DNA of 64,000 bases from Dehalobacter sp. DCA. GTDB taxonomy: Bacteria > Bacillota > Desulfitobacteriia > Desulfitobacteriales > Syntrophobotulaceae. Made by a program: the position numbers and the translations under genes. Each line of letters starts with the position of its first letter. Positions within the stretch are counted from its first letter, which is position 1. The stretch covers positions 1,054,001 through 1,118,000 of the forward strand of contig NC_018866.1 of NCBI RefSeq assembly GCF_000305775.1, read 5' to 3'. Under the pieces are notes generated by a model that was given only the letters and a program-made list of their open reading frames with translations, had not been told where the DNA came from and ran no database searches. Shown piece after piece: positions 1 through 8,452 of the stretch.

Positions 1-293
1 GTGAGCGGCAAAAGTTCTTTAGATTTAAGCATCTCAATATTTTTGTCCCCGGCTGCCTCGGCAGCTTTTTTTAAATTCAGCTCGCAATTTCCAGGGATAA
101 TGAAAACATTGGTCCCTGTTGTTTTTCCGGTTGTAACAAGCGTTTTAAATACCCGTTCCGGGTCAAATCCCATCTTCCGGGCTACGGATACAGCGTCTAT
201 CAGTCCGTCTTCCACTTCATATTCATAGACTTCATGCCGGATCTCTTTTGATTGAAGGATCCTTACGACGTTTGTTTTTTGATTTACTGCCAT
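1..293 (-). CDS. YbaK/EbsC-family aminoacyl-tRNA deacylase, partial
   Basis: The reading frame runs from an ATG at 293 off the left edge, so about 97 N-terminal residues are visible and the C-terminus is missing. The start has a GAGGA ribosome binding site. The sequence begins MAVNQKTNVVRILQ and contains the family's VFKTLVTTG and VFIIPGN stretches. YbaK proteins hydrolyse Cys-tRNA(Pro) mischarged by prolyl-tRNA synthetase; this role is known for the family and inferred here. It lies downstream of and in the same direction as the Fur-family gene. Confidence 0.8.
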   Translation of the reverse strand, partial: MAVNQKTNVVRILQSKEIRHEVYEYEVEDGLIDAVSVARKMGFDPERVFKTLVTTGKTTGTNVFIIPGNCELNLKKAAEAAGDKNIEMLKSKELLPL

Positions 294-341
294 TATTCCT
301 CATCCATGCCTTATGACATCATAATTTCTTTACGTTAATGA

Positions 342-791
342 TCATTGATCATGTTCGATCTTTGCCAGACATTTTTCGCAATAACCATAAAACTTAACAC
401 GGTGGTTAATCACTTTGAATTTATTCTTCTTCATAATGTTTTCTTCAATTGTTCCCAGCAAATCTTCCTCGACTTCTTTAATGGCTCCGCACTCCAGACA
501 AATCAAATGGTGGTGCCGGTGTTCCTCGTCATCTTTCACGATATCGTACCTGCGGAATCCATCTTCAAAATCAACACCGTAAATCAGCCCCATCGCTTCC
601 AACAGCGATAGCGTCCTGTAGACGGTAGCAACACCAATTTCGGGAAATCTATTACGGACAAGCTCGAAAATCTCCTGACTGTTCAGGTGCTTTCCCTGGT
701 TTTCCGTTACTACCTCAAAAACATACTGTCTTTGGCTGGTAAATTTATAGCCTTTTTCCTTTAAGAGCTGATTTAACTCTTTGACTGTCAT
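342..791 (-). CDS. Fur-family metalloregulator
   Basis: This 149-residue protein has the family layout: a winged helix (about residues 1-85, with VATVYRTLSLL as recognition region) and a dimerisation/metal domain with HRHHHLICLECG. Two CxxC pairs (C98/C101 and C138/C141) form the structural zinc site seen in Fur and PerR. The length is normal. Which metal or stress it senses (Fe, Zn, Mn or peroxide) cannot be read with certainty. GGGGTG upstream of the ATG serves as ribosome binding site. Target boxes were not convincingly found. Confidence 0.9.
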   Translation of the reverse strand: MTVKELNQLLKEKGYKFTSQRQYVFEVVTENQGKHLNSQEIFELVRNRFPEIGVATVYRTLSLLEAMGLIYGVDFEDGFRRYDIVKDDEEHRHHHLICLECGAIKEVEEDLLGTIEENIMKKNKFKVINHRVKFYGYCEKCLAKIEHDQ

Positions 792-1091
792 AAGAAAACA
801 CCCCGTTCTCTTTGTTCTATTCAGATTTTACCATATCTTTCATCAAAAACAACCGTACCGTCGGGCTTTTGTTCAGCAGGGCTTATTTCTGTCCCAAAAA
901 CAGAAAAACCGGTCAAACCGGTTAGTTAACATTCTGAATCTGGTGGGTTGATTTCATTCTTCGTCGATTATGGTGATTATTATTAGTGATTATTATTAGA
1001 TTCTTATATATTTTATTAATTCGATTCTATTTAATTCGATTTTATTGAATACTTTATAGTTATAAGTATAAATTTTTTTAATGTATTCGCG
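792..1091. other. 300-base gap with a short hairpin and A+T-rich repeats
   Basis: No gene is supported here. A small inverted repeat (AACCGG, 907-912; CCGGTT, 918-923) could form a hairpin but lacks a following T run. A 13-base unit GTGATTATTATTA occurs twice in tandem (973-985 and 986-998), followed by A+T-rich sequence up to the HD gene. The repeat may be low-complexity sequence or a binding region; I cannot tell which. Confidence 0.4.
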
Positions 1092-1601
1092 TTAAGCAGA
1101 TTTTTGAACCAGATGCAGATACAGCTTCAGATAGGCAAAGCAATATACTCTCGTGGTGTATTCGGTCAGCGCCAGGCTTTTATCTGCGATTGTGGTTACC
1201 CAGGCTTCATAACTTCTTGGTAGTCCGACTGGGAACATATGATTGGAAATGATATCCCGTTCTTTTTTGTTCAGTTCAAAGTATTTCTGCGCATTTTTCA
1301 CCGCGATCTTCGGATGATTGCGTGAATGCCGGTAGCTTTCTGCGAGCAGGTTCTTGTCTTCTCTTTTTTTAAACTTGTATAAGTAGAAGTCGTGAAGAAG
1401 TGCCCCTCTGATCGTCGAAATGACATCGAGTCTGAACTTCATGGCAATCTTATAAGACAGGTAAGCAACGTCCAGAGAATGCTCAAAGACTGAGCCATGG
1501 TGATGCGGGATCATTTTCATTTTCTGGTATTCATTGTGCTCGATAATAGGTCTGGCTACTGCAAGAAAATAATCATCATACTTTAATAATAATTTTTCCA
1601 T
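1092..1601 (-). CDS. HD-domain protein, putative phosphohydrolase
   Basis: This 169-residue protein carries HD-superfamily metal ligands: H41 in the FEHSLDVAYLS helix, the H70-D71 pair in ALLHDFYLY, and HPKIA near residue 96. HD proteins hydrolyse nucleotides or phosphoesters with a divalent metal, but the substrate is unknown. It stands alone between the Fur-family and DegV genes with long flanking gaps. It resembles small uncharacterised Clostridial HD proteins and not GTPase-linked RelA/SpoT or HD-GYP enzymes, since no GYP motif or synthetase domain is present. Confidence 0.75.
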   Translation of the reverse strand: MEKLLLKYDDYFLAVARPIIEHNEYQKMKMIPHHHGSVFEHSLDVAYLSYKIAMKFRLDVISTIRGALLHDFYLYKFKKREDKNLLAESYRHSRNHPKIAVKNAQKYFELNKKERDIISNHMFPVGLPRSYEAWVTTIADKSLALTEYTTRVYCFAYLKLYLHLVQKSA

Positions 1602-1812
1602 GATTGCTCCTAACTTTATTAACTAGAACTTATTATATTAGAAACAAACCATGATTTCAATGGTCTTTTGTTACAATTTAATAGTACTTTCGTTACATTT
1701 TCGTAAACGTTTTGTCAAAATTGTAATTTCTTTATTATTATTTGGCATAACGCAATACTATTTTTAAGTAATTACGATTAAACAGCTAAATAGCACCATA
1801 ATTTTGGGTGTT

Positions 1813-2658
1813 CTATTTTCTGATATAAATCACACCGATTGTCTTCTGGCCGCAGTGACTGGAAATCACGCAGCCTGCATTGGTAATCAGAATTTCTTTA
1901 TACGGATAAATATCCTGCAACGCGCACTTCAAGTAGACGGCTTCCTCTTCACTTCCCAGGGAGTGGGTGATGAAGATTTGTTTTGAATCTACAGAATCCC
2001 GCCTGGCATTCTCAATCAATTTATCCAAGGCCTTTTTCTTTTCTCCGCGCACTTTATCAACGACAAGCATTTTCCCATTTTCTACACCGATGGTCGGCCG
2101 GATTTTCAAGACGCTACCCATTAGGTTCTGCAGAATATTGCACCTGCCACCTTTATAAAGATATTCCAGCGTATCGATCACAAAGCTCACATGGACCTTG
2201 GCAACCGAATCCCGGATCTTTGCTGAAATTTCTTCCGCCTGGAGCCCCTGTCGGGCATATTCGGCAGATGTAATCACCAAAGCTCCTATGCCTGTAGACA
2301 GGTTTTGGGAATCGATTACCCAGATTCTTCCCTGTGGAAATTCCGAGGCAGCAAGGGCGGCATTTTGGTAAGATGAGGACATCTGAGAAGAAATGGTGAT
2401 CACAATAATGTCCTGCCCTTGATCAAAATATTCCCGAAAGCATTCTGCATACGCATACGGTGAAGGAGCTGCCGTCTTCGGAAGCAACTTTTTTTCTTCC
2501 ACAAGCTGAAAAAGCCTTGCCGGAATTAAGTCTATGCCATCCCGGTAGGTTTCTTCTCCAAAATCAACATGCAGCGGAACAACATCAATATCATATTTTT
2601 GAAGCAATTCTGCTGAAAGGTCATTGGTACTGTCGGTTATAATCTTAACCTTCCGCAT
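1813..2658 (-). CDS. DegV-family fatty-acid-binding protein
   Basis: The 281-residue protein begins MRKVKIITDSTNDLSAEL and contains VVPLHVDFGEETYRDG and ITISSQMSSSYQNA, the conserved N-lobe and phosphate-proximal motifs of DegV/FakB proteins. FakB proteins present fatty acids to the kinase FakA for phosphorylation and phospholipid synthesis. No fakA is nearby, so the partner is elsewhere. The length matches the family (about 280). It lies 18 bases downstream of the small tautomerase gene and may be co-transcribed with it. Confidence 0.9.
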   Translation of the reverse strand: MRKVKIITDSTNDLSAELLQKYDIDVVPLHVDFGEETYRDGIDLIPARLFQLVEEKKLLPKTAAPSPYAYAECFREYFDQGQDIIVITISSQMSSSYQNAALAASEFPQGRIWVIDSQNLSTGIGALVITSAEYARQGLQAEEISAKIRDSVAKVHVSFVIDTLEYLYKGGRCNILQNLMGSVLKIRPTIGVENGKMLVVDKVRGEKKKALDKLIENARRDSVDSKQIFITHSLGSEEEAVYLKCALQDIYPYKEILITNAGCVISSHCGQKTIGVIYIRK

Positions 2659-2676
2659 TCACACCACTCCTAAACA

Positions 2677-2898
2677 TTAATAACCCGGCTTTTTATACAA
2701 CAGACTTTCTTTGGCCAGGATGTCGGTATTATAAACCTCTTCGGTCCACTTTTCCTTGGCTACTTCTTCAAAAGAAACCGAAATATTCTTATCGGGAATT
2801 CCCATTATTTCCGTCATCGCCTCGGCCATTTTATCGGCTAAGGCTATTTTTTGTTCTTCACTTCGTCCGGGCCATAATTTAACGATGATATGCGGCAT
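2677..2898 (-). CDS. 4-oxalocrotonate tautomerase-family protein
   Basis: This 73-residue protein starts MPHIIVKLWPGRSEEQK, with the catalytic Pro2 that becomes the N-terminal base after methionine removal, and the usual amphipathic helix EEQKIALADKMAEAM. Family members tautomerise enol acids; the natural substrate here is unknown. The length is slightly above the classic 62 residues. GGGGGAG precedes the ATG. It is followed closely by the DegV gene, so the two may form a small operon. Confidence 0.85.
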   Translation of the reverse strand: MPHIIVKLWPGRSEEQKIALADKMAEAMTEIMGIPDKNISVSFEEVAKEKWTEEVYNTDILAKESLLYKKPGY

Positions 2899-2989
2899 GA
2901 TAAACTCCCCCTTTGAAATAAATTGAATGATGATTATCTATCACACTCTAAGTTATAACACAAATCTTAAAACTCGCATAGAATATTTG

Positions 2990-3262
2990 TTATTCCTGGT
3001 CATCTTGCGTATTCATTGAATTCAGAAGGCCTTCCGCCTTTTCCTTCAGATTTCCCGGGATATAGATTTCCACACCGAAATTGGTCATCCCCATATAGAT
3101 TCGAAGATAATCCCCAGCTTCATTGTACCTTTTATAGCAGGGAATCTCTTCAGAATCAAGGATCGATTCAATAATATCCGCCTCAATTTCATTCGCGGCT
3201 TCAGTGATTAATATCCATTCTTCAAGTTCAGCGTTACGATCTTGTTCAGTGGGTTCCTTCAT
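2990..3262 (-). CDS. DUF2007-like small signalling-type protein
   Basis: About 90 residues. I chose the ATG at 3262 because a strong AAAGGAGG sits directly upstream; a frame extension to 3292 lacks such a site. The core reads WILITEAANEIEADIIESILDSEEIPCY, followed by GMTNFGVEIYIPGNLKEKAEGLL, matching the pattern of DUF2007 (putative signal-transducing) proteins. These are small alpha-beta domains of unknown biochemical role. The acidic N-terminus is not conserved. No partner gene is evident. Confidence 0.7.
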   Translation of the reverse strand: MKEPTEQDRNAELEEWILITEAANEIEADIIESILDSEEIPCYKRYNEAGDYLRIYMGMTNFGVEIYIPGNLKEKAEGLLNSMNTQDDQE

Positions 3263-3357
3263 TCGTATCCTCCTTTTCCGCGCCAAATTCATATCGGTAT
3301 ATTTTCCGTTATGATTTAATCTATAACATAATCGAATTGAATCATCGGGTTTTGTAA

Positions 3358-4122
3358 TCAGATCATAGTATCCATCTTATCTTTTAATAATCTCAAACGG
3401 TAGCCATTCATAGCCGTATCGCCTAGTTCCCCAAGCAACCGGTAATTCGCTACTGCACCGACAAAAGCTCCGATGACAGGTACCAGCTGCAAAAGTTTGG
3501 CGAGATCAATATAATCTCTGTATTCCTGCTGAAAAGTGCGCCAATCAACTGTTTCCATTGAAATCGGATGCCTGTAAATGTATTCATCCCAGTCCAAAAT
3601 TCTTTGAAAGACCTGCATCCGTTTCTCTCTGCTGGAAAAAGCCAGCTGAAACAGGTGAAGGATATATAGTCTTTCCCTTAAATCTTTGATATCAAATCCA
3701 TAAATGCTTGCCATCTCAAATAAGAACTTAATCTTGATGCTTAAGAGCAGAGGAAAATCTGCAAATCCAAGCAAGATGCCGCCTGCTCCTGTACCCGCCC
3801 CTTCCAGACTGGCCGTTTTTTTGTAGACGCTGATTTTAGCCAAAGCAAGTCTGTCCCGTTCCTTCAGGTCAATATTTTTAAGCGGTTCCCTTGTCGTAAA
3901 TTCGGATCCTGTCAAAACAGCCCCCACCATATTTTTGATCGCAGCTGTTATGATTTCATGAGCTTTATCCGGAATCAGCCTGTTCGTTCTGTTCTGAATA
4001 TTTTTTGCTACCCTGTCGGTCAGCGATGCGTTCCTGGTCATTTTTCTCTGCCATTTTTTCAGTTCTGCGAGCGCCTTCACATCATATGCTTCCACCGATG
4101 TATCTCCTTCGTCGCTTATCAT
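3358..4122 (-). CDS. EcsC-family protein
   Basis: A 254-residue protein resembling the EcsC family, named after the third gene of the Bacillus ecs locus. The N-terminal half has the motif AVLTGSEFTTREPLKN and a Gly-rich stretch GAGTGAGGILLGFADFPLLLSIKIKF, which is the family hallmark and probably membrane-associated. The C-terminal half has VPVIGAFVGAVANYRLLGELGDTAMNGY split by a short helix. The function is not established. It is divergently arranged with the oxidoreductase gene at 4227. Confidence 0.8.
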   Translation of the reverse strand: MISDEGDTSVEAYDVKALAELKKWQRKMTRNASLTDRVAKNIQNRTNRLIPDKAHEIITAAIKNMVGAVLTGSEFTTREPLKNIDLKERDRLALAKISVYKKTASLEGAGTGAGGILLGFADFPLLLSIKIKFLFEMASIYGFDIKDLRERLYILHLFQLAFSSREKRMQVFQRILDWDEYIYRHPISMETVDWRTFQQEYRDYIDLAKLLQLVPVIGAFVGAVANYRLLGELGDTAMNGYRLRLLKDKMDTMI

Positions 4123-4226
4123 AAGACTATTTTACACGATTGCCGGGTCATTGGATATTTTTATTTCAACTGCTAAAGATAATACCGTAAGATTCAAAGA
4201 TTATTCACTTTCAGGAGGATAAACCG

Positions 4227-5753
4227 ATGGAAAATTATCCGACAGATTTCCGAAGAGTGCCTCAGTCTTACTGGATGGCTTCGACACCCCGGACCGAGTA
4301 TCCGGCTCTAATTGAGGATGTTGAAGCAGATATTGCAGTCATTGGCGGCGGAATCGTAGGGATTACTTCTGCTTTTCTTTTAAAAAAGGAAGGCTATAAG
4401 GTGGTTGTCCTTGAGGCCGACCGCATTCTTCAGGGGACTACAGGTCATACGACCGCCAAGATTACTTCACAGCATTCCTTAATCTATGCTAAGCTGCAGA
4501 AAAAGTTTGGGGAAGAAAAAACCCGGCAGTATGCGCAAGCCAATGAAATTGCCCTACAGTTGATTGCCGAACTGATTCAGGATAACAACATAGACTGCGA
4601 TTTTATGCGGCAAAGCGCCTATGTCTTTACGCAGCAGGATCGGTATGTTCCGGAAATTATGGAAGAAGCGAAAATTGCTGATCTTTTCGGCATCAAGGCT
4701 TCTTTCCTGTCAGAGATCCCTCTTCCGCTCCCGATTAAAGGCGCTGTATGTTTTGATGACCAGGCTCAGTTTAATCCGCGAAAATATTTGCTCGCACTCG
4801 CTAAGGAAATACCCGGAAACGGCAGTCATATTTTCGAACAAACCAAAGCTGTTGACATTCAGCAAGGCACACCTTGTTTGGTGCTTACCGATAACGGGGC
4901 AAGAATCGCTGCATCAAAGGTGATTATTGCGTCTCACTACCCTTTTTATGAAGCTATGGGTTTATTTTTCACGAGACTCTATCCCGAACGTTCTTATGCT
5001 TTAGGTGTCAGAATCAAAGGAGATTATCCCGGAGGCATGTATATTTCTGCTGAAGACCCGACCCGTTCCCTACGTTCTCAACACGACAAGGAAAACAATT
5101 TGGTAATTGTTGGCGGTGAACATCACAAGACGGGGCAGGGAGAAGATACCCGCAATCATTACCTAAAACTCAGAGATTTTGCCAGGCAGCTTTTTGAGGT
5201 TGAGCATATCCCTTACCGGTGGTCCACACAGGATTATACGACGATGGATGAAGTCCCTTATATCGGTAATCTCACGACCGATACGCCTGATGTCTACGTC
5301 GCTACAGGGTTTGGCAAATGGGGAATGACCACAGGTACGGCCGCCGCTCTTATTTTCCGGGACCTGATCCTGAACGGCTACAGCCCCTGGATGAATGTGT
5401 ATTCCCCTTCCCGCTTTACGCCGGTCGCCTCAGCCAAAAACTTTGTCCAGGAAAACCTGAACGTCGCCAAACACCTGATTTCCGGCAAACTGTCATCCGT
5501 CCCGGGCATAGCGGAAATTCCCAGAGGCGGAGGCAAAATCATCGAACATGACGGCCAACGAGCAGGTGCTTATCGCGACCAGCAAGGGGCCCTGCATATT
5601 GTCGACACGACCTGCACCCATCTGGGATGTGAATTGCAGTGGAATTCAGCTGAAGCATCCTGGGACTGCCCCTGCCATGGATCCCGTTTTACCTACGAGG
5701 GTGAGATCATTGACAGTCCTGCGCAAAATAAATTAGAACACATTCAGGAGTGA
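4227..5753 (+). CDS. FAD-dependent oxidoreductase with C-terminal Rieske domain
   Basis: The 508-residue protein starts after a CAGGAGGAT site. Residues 35-65 form a DadA/glycine-oxidase-type FAD fold (VIGGGIVGITSAFLL then VVVLEAD); GATGFGKWGMTTG-like sequence near 375 closes the flavin domain. The last 80 residues are a Rieske [2Fe-2S] domain with CTH (C463, H465) and CPCH (C481, H484). Such fusions are widespread in Firmicutes and Actinobacteria; the electron donor and acceptor are unknown. It is a single-gene unit on the plus strand among minus-strand genes. Confidence 0.88.
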   Translation: MENYPTDFRRVPQSYWMASTPRTEYPALIEDVEADIAVIGGGIVGITSAFLLKKEGYKVVVLEADRILQGTTGHTTAKITSQHSLIYAKLQKKFGEEKTRQYAQANEIALQLIAELIQDNNIDCDFMRQSAYVFTQQDRYVPEIMEEAKIADLFGIKASFLSEIPLPLPIKGAVCFDDQAQFNPRKYLLALAKEIPGNGSHIFEQTKAVDIQQGTPCLVLTDNGARIAASKVIIASHYPFYEAMGLFFTRLYPERSYALGVRIKGDYPGGMYISAEDPTRSLRSQHDKENNLVIVGGEHHKTGQGEDTRNHYLKLRDFARQLFEVEHIPYRWSTQDYTTMDEVPYIGNLTTDTPDVYVATGFGKWGMTTGTAAALIFRDLILNGYSPWMNVYSPSRFTPVASAKNFVQENLNVAKHLISGKLSSVPGIAEIPRGGGKIIEHDGQRAGAYRDQQGALHIVDTTCTHLGCELQWNSAEASWDCPCHGSRFTYEGEIIDSPAQNKLEHIQE

Positions 5754-5797
5754 GGGCAGCAATCCTCTACTCAAGGGTTTTGAATGGTTCAAAGTCA

Positions 5798-6595
5798 TCA
5801 ACTGATATCTTGCTGGTCAACCGAAGACATTCCTTGAAATATCTGGCCAACAATATTTTCATTCCCTGCAATCAGGGATATCCCTCTCTTTTTCTCAAGA
5901 AGCGCGACTTTCCCGCCTGCTTCCTCAACAAGCAGAATGCCCGCGGCAACATCCCAGGGACTTAGATTCAGTTCCCAATAGCCGTCAATGATTCCTGCGG
6001 CCACATTGGCAAGGTCATAGGCTGCGGAGCCGATTCTGCGCATCCCCCTCGATCTAGGCACAAAGTATGCAAAATAGTTCGTATTGTTGTCCGGATTTTC
6101 AGACTGGTCATATGGGAAACCAGTAGACAGCAGGCATTCCTTTAACCTGGATTTAGCGGCAACGCTTATTCTTTTGCCGTTCAGGCTGGCTCCCTGACCG
6201 ACCACCGCTTCAAAAAGCAGATCCAGCATCGGCAAATAAACAACGCCCAGAACCGTTTTTTTCTTATATTGAAGTGCCACCGATACCGCAAAGACCGGCA
6301 GACCCTGCGCGTAATTCGTCGTTCCATCCAGCGGATCAATAATCCATAGATAATTCGAATCCTTGTTCTGATGCACCCCGGATTCCTCAGACAGAATACT
6401 GTGGCTGGGATATTTATCCTGAATCGCTTTCAGAAAATAATCTTCCGAAAGCTTGTCGACCTCCGTTACCAAATCTACTTCTGTCGACTTCGTTTCGATA
6501 TAAAGATTCTCCTTGCGGAAGTTTTTTTTCTGAAGATTACCGACTTCTCTTACCCAGGTTTTAACATTACCCAAAATATTTTCAAAGTCTGACAT
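5798..6595 (-). CDS. suhB: Inositol monophosphatase-family protein
   Basis: The 265-residue protein has the metal-dependent phosphatase motifs: EESG (loop 1), WIIDPLDGTTNYAQG (DPxDGT metal and Li+ site) and WDVAAGILLVEEAGG near the C-terminus (WDxAAG). The family hydrolyses inositol phosphates or related sugar phosphates; in bacteria the physiological substrate is often unclear and some members act in rRNA transcription. It is convergent with the Rieske oxidoreductase and is not obviously in an operon. The symbol reflects family similarity only. Confidence 0.85.
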   Translation of the reverse strand: MSDFENILGNVKTWVREVGNLQKKNFRKENLYIETKSTEVDLVTEVDKLSEDYFLKAIQDKYPSHSILSEESGVHQNKDSNYLWIIDPLDGTTNYAQGLPVFAVSVALQYKKKTVLGVVYLPMLDLLFEAVVGQGASLNGKRISVAAKSRLKECLLSTGFPYDQSENPDNNTNYFAYFVPRSRGMRRIGSAAYDLANVAAGIIDGYWELNLSPWDVAAGILLVEEAGGKVALLEKKRGISLIAGNENIVGQIFQGMSSVDQQDIS

Positions 6596-6628
6596 ATCTT
6601 TCCTCCTATGATGGTCGAATGACCGTGT

Positions 6629-7768
6629 TCATTCAGTGAGCAATGTTGGCTTGTTTAAATGGACATCGTCACTTTGTACATTGTTTTTACCCATCTCCTT
6701 GGCATTCAACAATAGCGTGTCAACACGCTGCACAAAACTGTCCCGTTCTTCTTCCTTGCGCCAAGAATCTACTCCGAAACTGCAGGTTAGATGGCCGGAA
6801 GTGAAATCATAGTCTGATATCCTCTTTCTTATTCTTTCTGTTATTTCCACAGCCTCACTCTTATGGGTATTCGGTAGCAGAATAACGAATTCCTCGCCTC
6901 CCCAGCGGGCGAAGATATCTGTTTCTCTTATCATTCCTCTGACCAGATCCGTGACCTCCGTCAGAACCTTATCCCCAGTTAAATGTCCAAAGCAATCGTT
7001 AATTTTCTTAAAATAGTCAATGTCGAAAATCATAAGTGAAACATCACAAGGATATCTTTTCGCATAGGAGATCCATTTATCAAGCTCATCATCAAATTTC
7101 AGCCTGTTATAGATCCCGGTTAACGGATCTCTAATGGACAGTTGGATCAGATCTCTGCCGTTTAGGAAATGGATTCTTTTAAAAAGGTGGGTCCTAAATG
7201 AAGCGCTACTGCTCAGGGCCGTCACTAATAAGATATAAAAAATTACCGCGGAAAAATCCGAAGCATCCATTTGCTCCAAGAAATAGATCGAAGCAGCAAA
7301 AAAAGTGACCGCAGTAAATACGGAGATCATGATCATATTGATCCAACGGTTCGGGACTAAACAAACCGCTAAAATAATCGCGATAATACCAAAGGCTTGA
7401 ATAAAAAAACTCGGTGATTCATATTGGTAAAAGACAAAAATAAATACAACGGACGCCATTATTTCATAGAGCGTAACCCAAAAACACAACGTTGAATACT
7501 TTTTTATGGATTTCATCCTGAAAAAAAATATACCTATCAGGATCAAATAGACGGCTCTTACCAGAAATATCAATTGAAATGCTTTCGGGTTCCTTACAAA
7601 AAAGAAGTCCGGAATAACAAAGAGGAAATATAAGATTCCCAGAAGAAGCACGATTGGCCGGAGATATTTAAATAAAACAGTAAACTCGGACTGTTCGTAC
7701 TCCTTCTCTAATTTTTTATCTTTAAATTCACCGAAACGGTTTATCATGTTCGTTTGGTTTACCTTCAT
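6629..7768 (-). CDS. Membrane-bound diguanylate cyclase (GGDEF)
   Basis: About 379 residues from the ATG at 7768 (AGAGGG upstream); an upstream start at 7816 would overlap the aldolase gene. The N-terminal half has six or so hydrophobic segments. The C-terminal third is a GGDEF domain with RWGGEEFVILLP as active-site signature and DPLTGIYNRLKFDDEL at its start, so it should make c-di-GMP. No RxxD inhibitory site is obvious before the signature. It may feed the c-di-GMP riboswitches at 52.2-52.4 kb; that link is an inference. Confidence 0.9.
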   Translation of the reverse strand: MKVNQTNMINRFGEFKDKKLEKEYEQSEFTVLFKYLRPIVLLLGILYFLFVIPDFFFVRNPKAFQLIFLVRAVYLILIGIFFFRMKSIKKYSTLCFWVTLYEIMASVVFIFVFYQYESPSFFIQAFGIIAIILAVCLVPNRWINMIMISVFTAVTFFAASIYFLEQMDASDFSAVIFYILLVTALSSSASFRTHLFKRIHFLNGRDLIQLSIRDPLTGIYNRLKFDDELDKWISYAKRYPCDVSLMIFDIDYFKKINDCFGHLTGDKVLTEVTDLVRGMIRETDIFARWGGEEFVILLPNTHKSEAVEITERIRKRISDYDFTSGHLTCSFGVDSWRKEEERDSFVQRVDTLLLNAKEMGKNNVQSDDVHLNKPTLLTE

Positions 7769-7788
7769 TGTTTTCCCTCTTTTGTTCT

Positions 7789-8433
7789 CTACTGTCCGTA
7801 ATTTTCCGAGATCCACTGCTGAAGCAAATTGGCCTGCCCGGGAGAAATCACTTTTTGTTTTCCAATACTGACTGCATAGCAGGCAATCTTGGCAGCCTCT
7901 TCGACAAGCTGCGCATTGGCCAGGGCTTTGTCGAGCGTCGGACCTACCGTCAACTGGCCGTGATTGCTCATCAGTACAGCATTTTGTATGCCAAGGGTCT
8001 GGATCGTAGCCTTAGCCAGCTCCTCGGAACCCATCGGGAAAAAAGGGGCCGTTTCAAGTTTTCCACCCAGCACAGCAGCCATTTCGGCCAAGACCAGCGG
8101 AAAAGGTTCCTCCACACAGGCCCAGGCTGTCGCAAAGCAGGAATGGGTATGACAAACACCGAGCACATCCGGTCTTTCCTGGTAGGCAAGACAATGCATC
8201 CCGCTTTCGATCGAAGGTTTTCGGCTGCCATCGATCACAATCTGCTGCGTATCCATCACAACTATATCTTCCGGTCTGACCACAGAGTAATCCATCCCGC
8301 TCGGGGTTATACATACATAGCCTGTTTTCGAGTCCCGCATGCTGAAATTTCCCATCGTCCGCATAATTAACCCGGACTGAAGGGTCTGTCTGGCAATATC
8401 AATGACCTGTTTCCTTTGTTCTTCCAAAAGCAT
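7789..8433 (-). CDS. Class II aldolase/adducin-family protein
   Basis: About 214 residues from the ATG at 8433, which has GGGGGA nine bases upstream; an in-frame ATG at 8460 lacks one. Motifs of the fuculose-phosphate aldolase family are clear: GNFSMRD, the zinc-binding HTH in GVCHTHSCFATAWA, and NHGQLTVG. The family cleaves or epimerises sugar phosphates such as L-fuculose-1-P. The substrate cannot be assigned. It abuts the DAHP synthase gene in the same direction, and the two may be co-transcribed. Confidence 0.85.
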   Translation of the reverse strand: MLLEEQRKQVIDIARQTLQSGLIMRTMGNFSMRDSKTGYVCITPSGMDYSVVRPEDIVVMDTQQIVIDGSRKPSIESGMHCLAYQERPDVLGVCHTHSCFATAWACVEEPFPLVLAEMAAVLGGKLETAPFFPMGSEELAKATIQTLGIQNAVLMSNHGQLTVGPTLDKALANAQLVEEAAKIACYAVSIGKQKVISPGQANLLQQWISENYGQ

Positions 8434-8452
8434 GGTTCTTAATCCCCCAAGC

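Noticed and set aside
907-923. Hairpin AACCGG-N5-CCGGTT as a terminator
   Set aside because: The stem is short and no T run follows on either strand.
973-998. Tandem 13-base repeat as an origin iteron or regulatory array
   Set aside because: Only two copies, low complexity, and no replication gene nearby.
2924-2942. Fur-box-like sequence before the tautomerase gene
   Set aside because: The inverted-repeat match is too degenerate to claim, and A+T-rich DNA gives such matches often.
7768-8370. Plus-strand frame of 200 codons
   Set aside because: It is antisense to the well-supported class II aldolase gene and resembles nothing.
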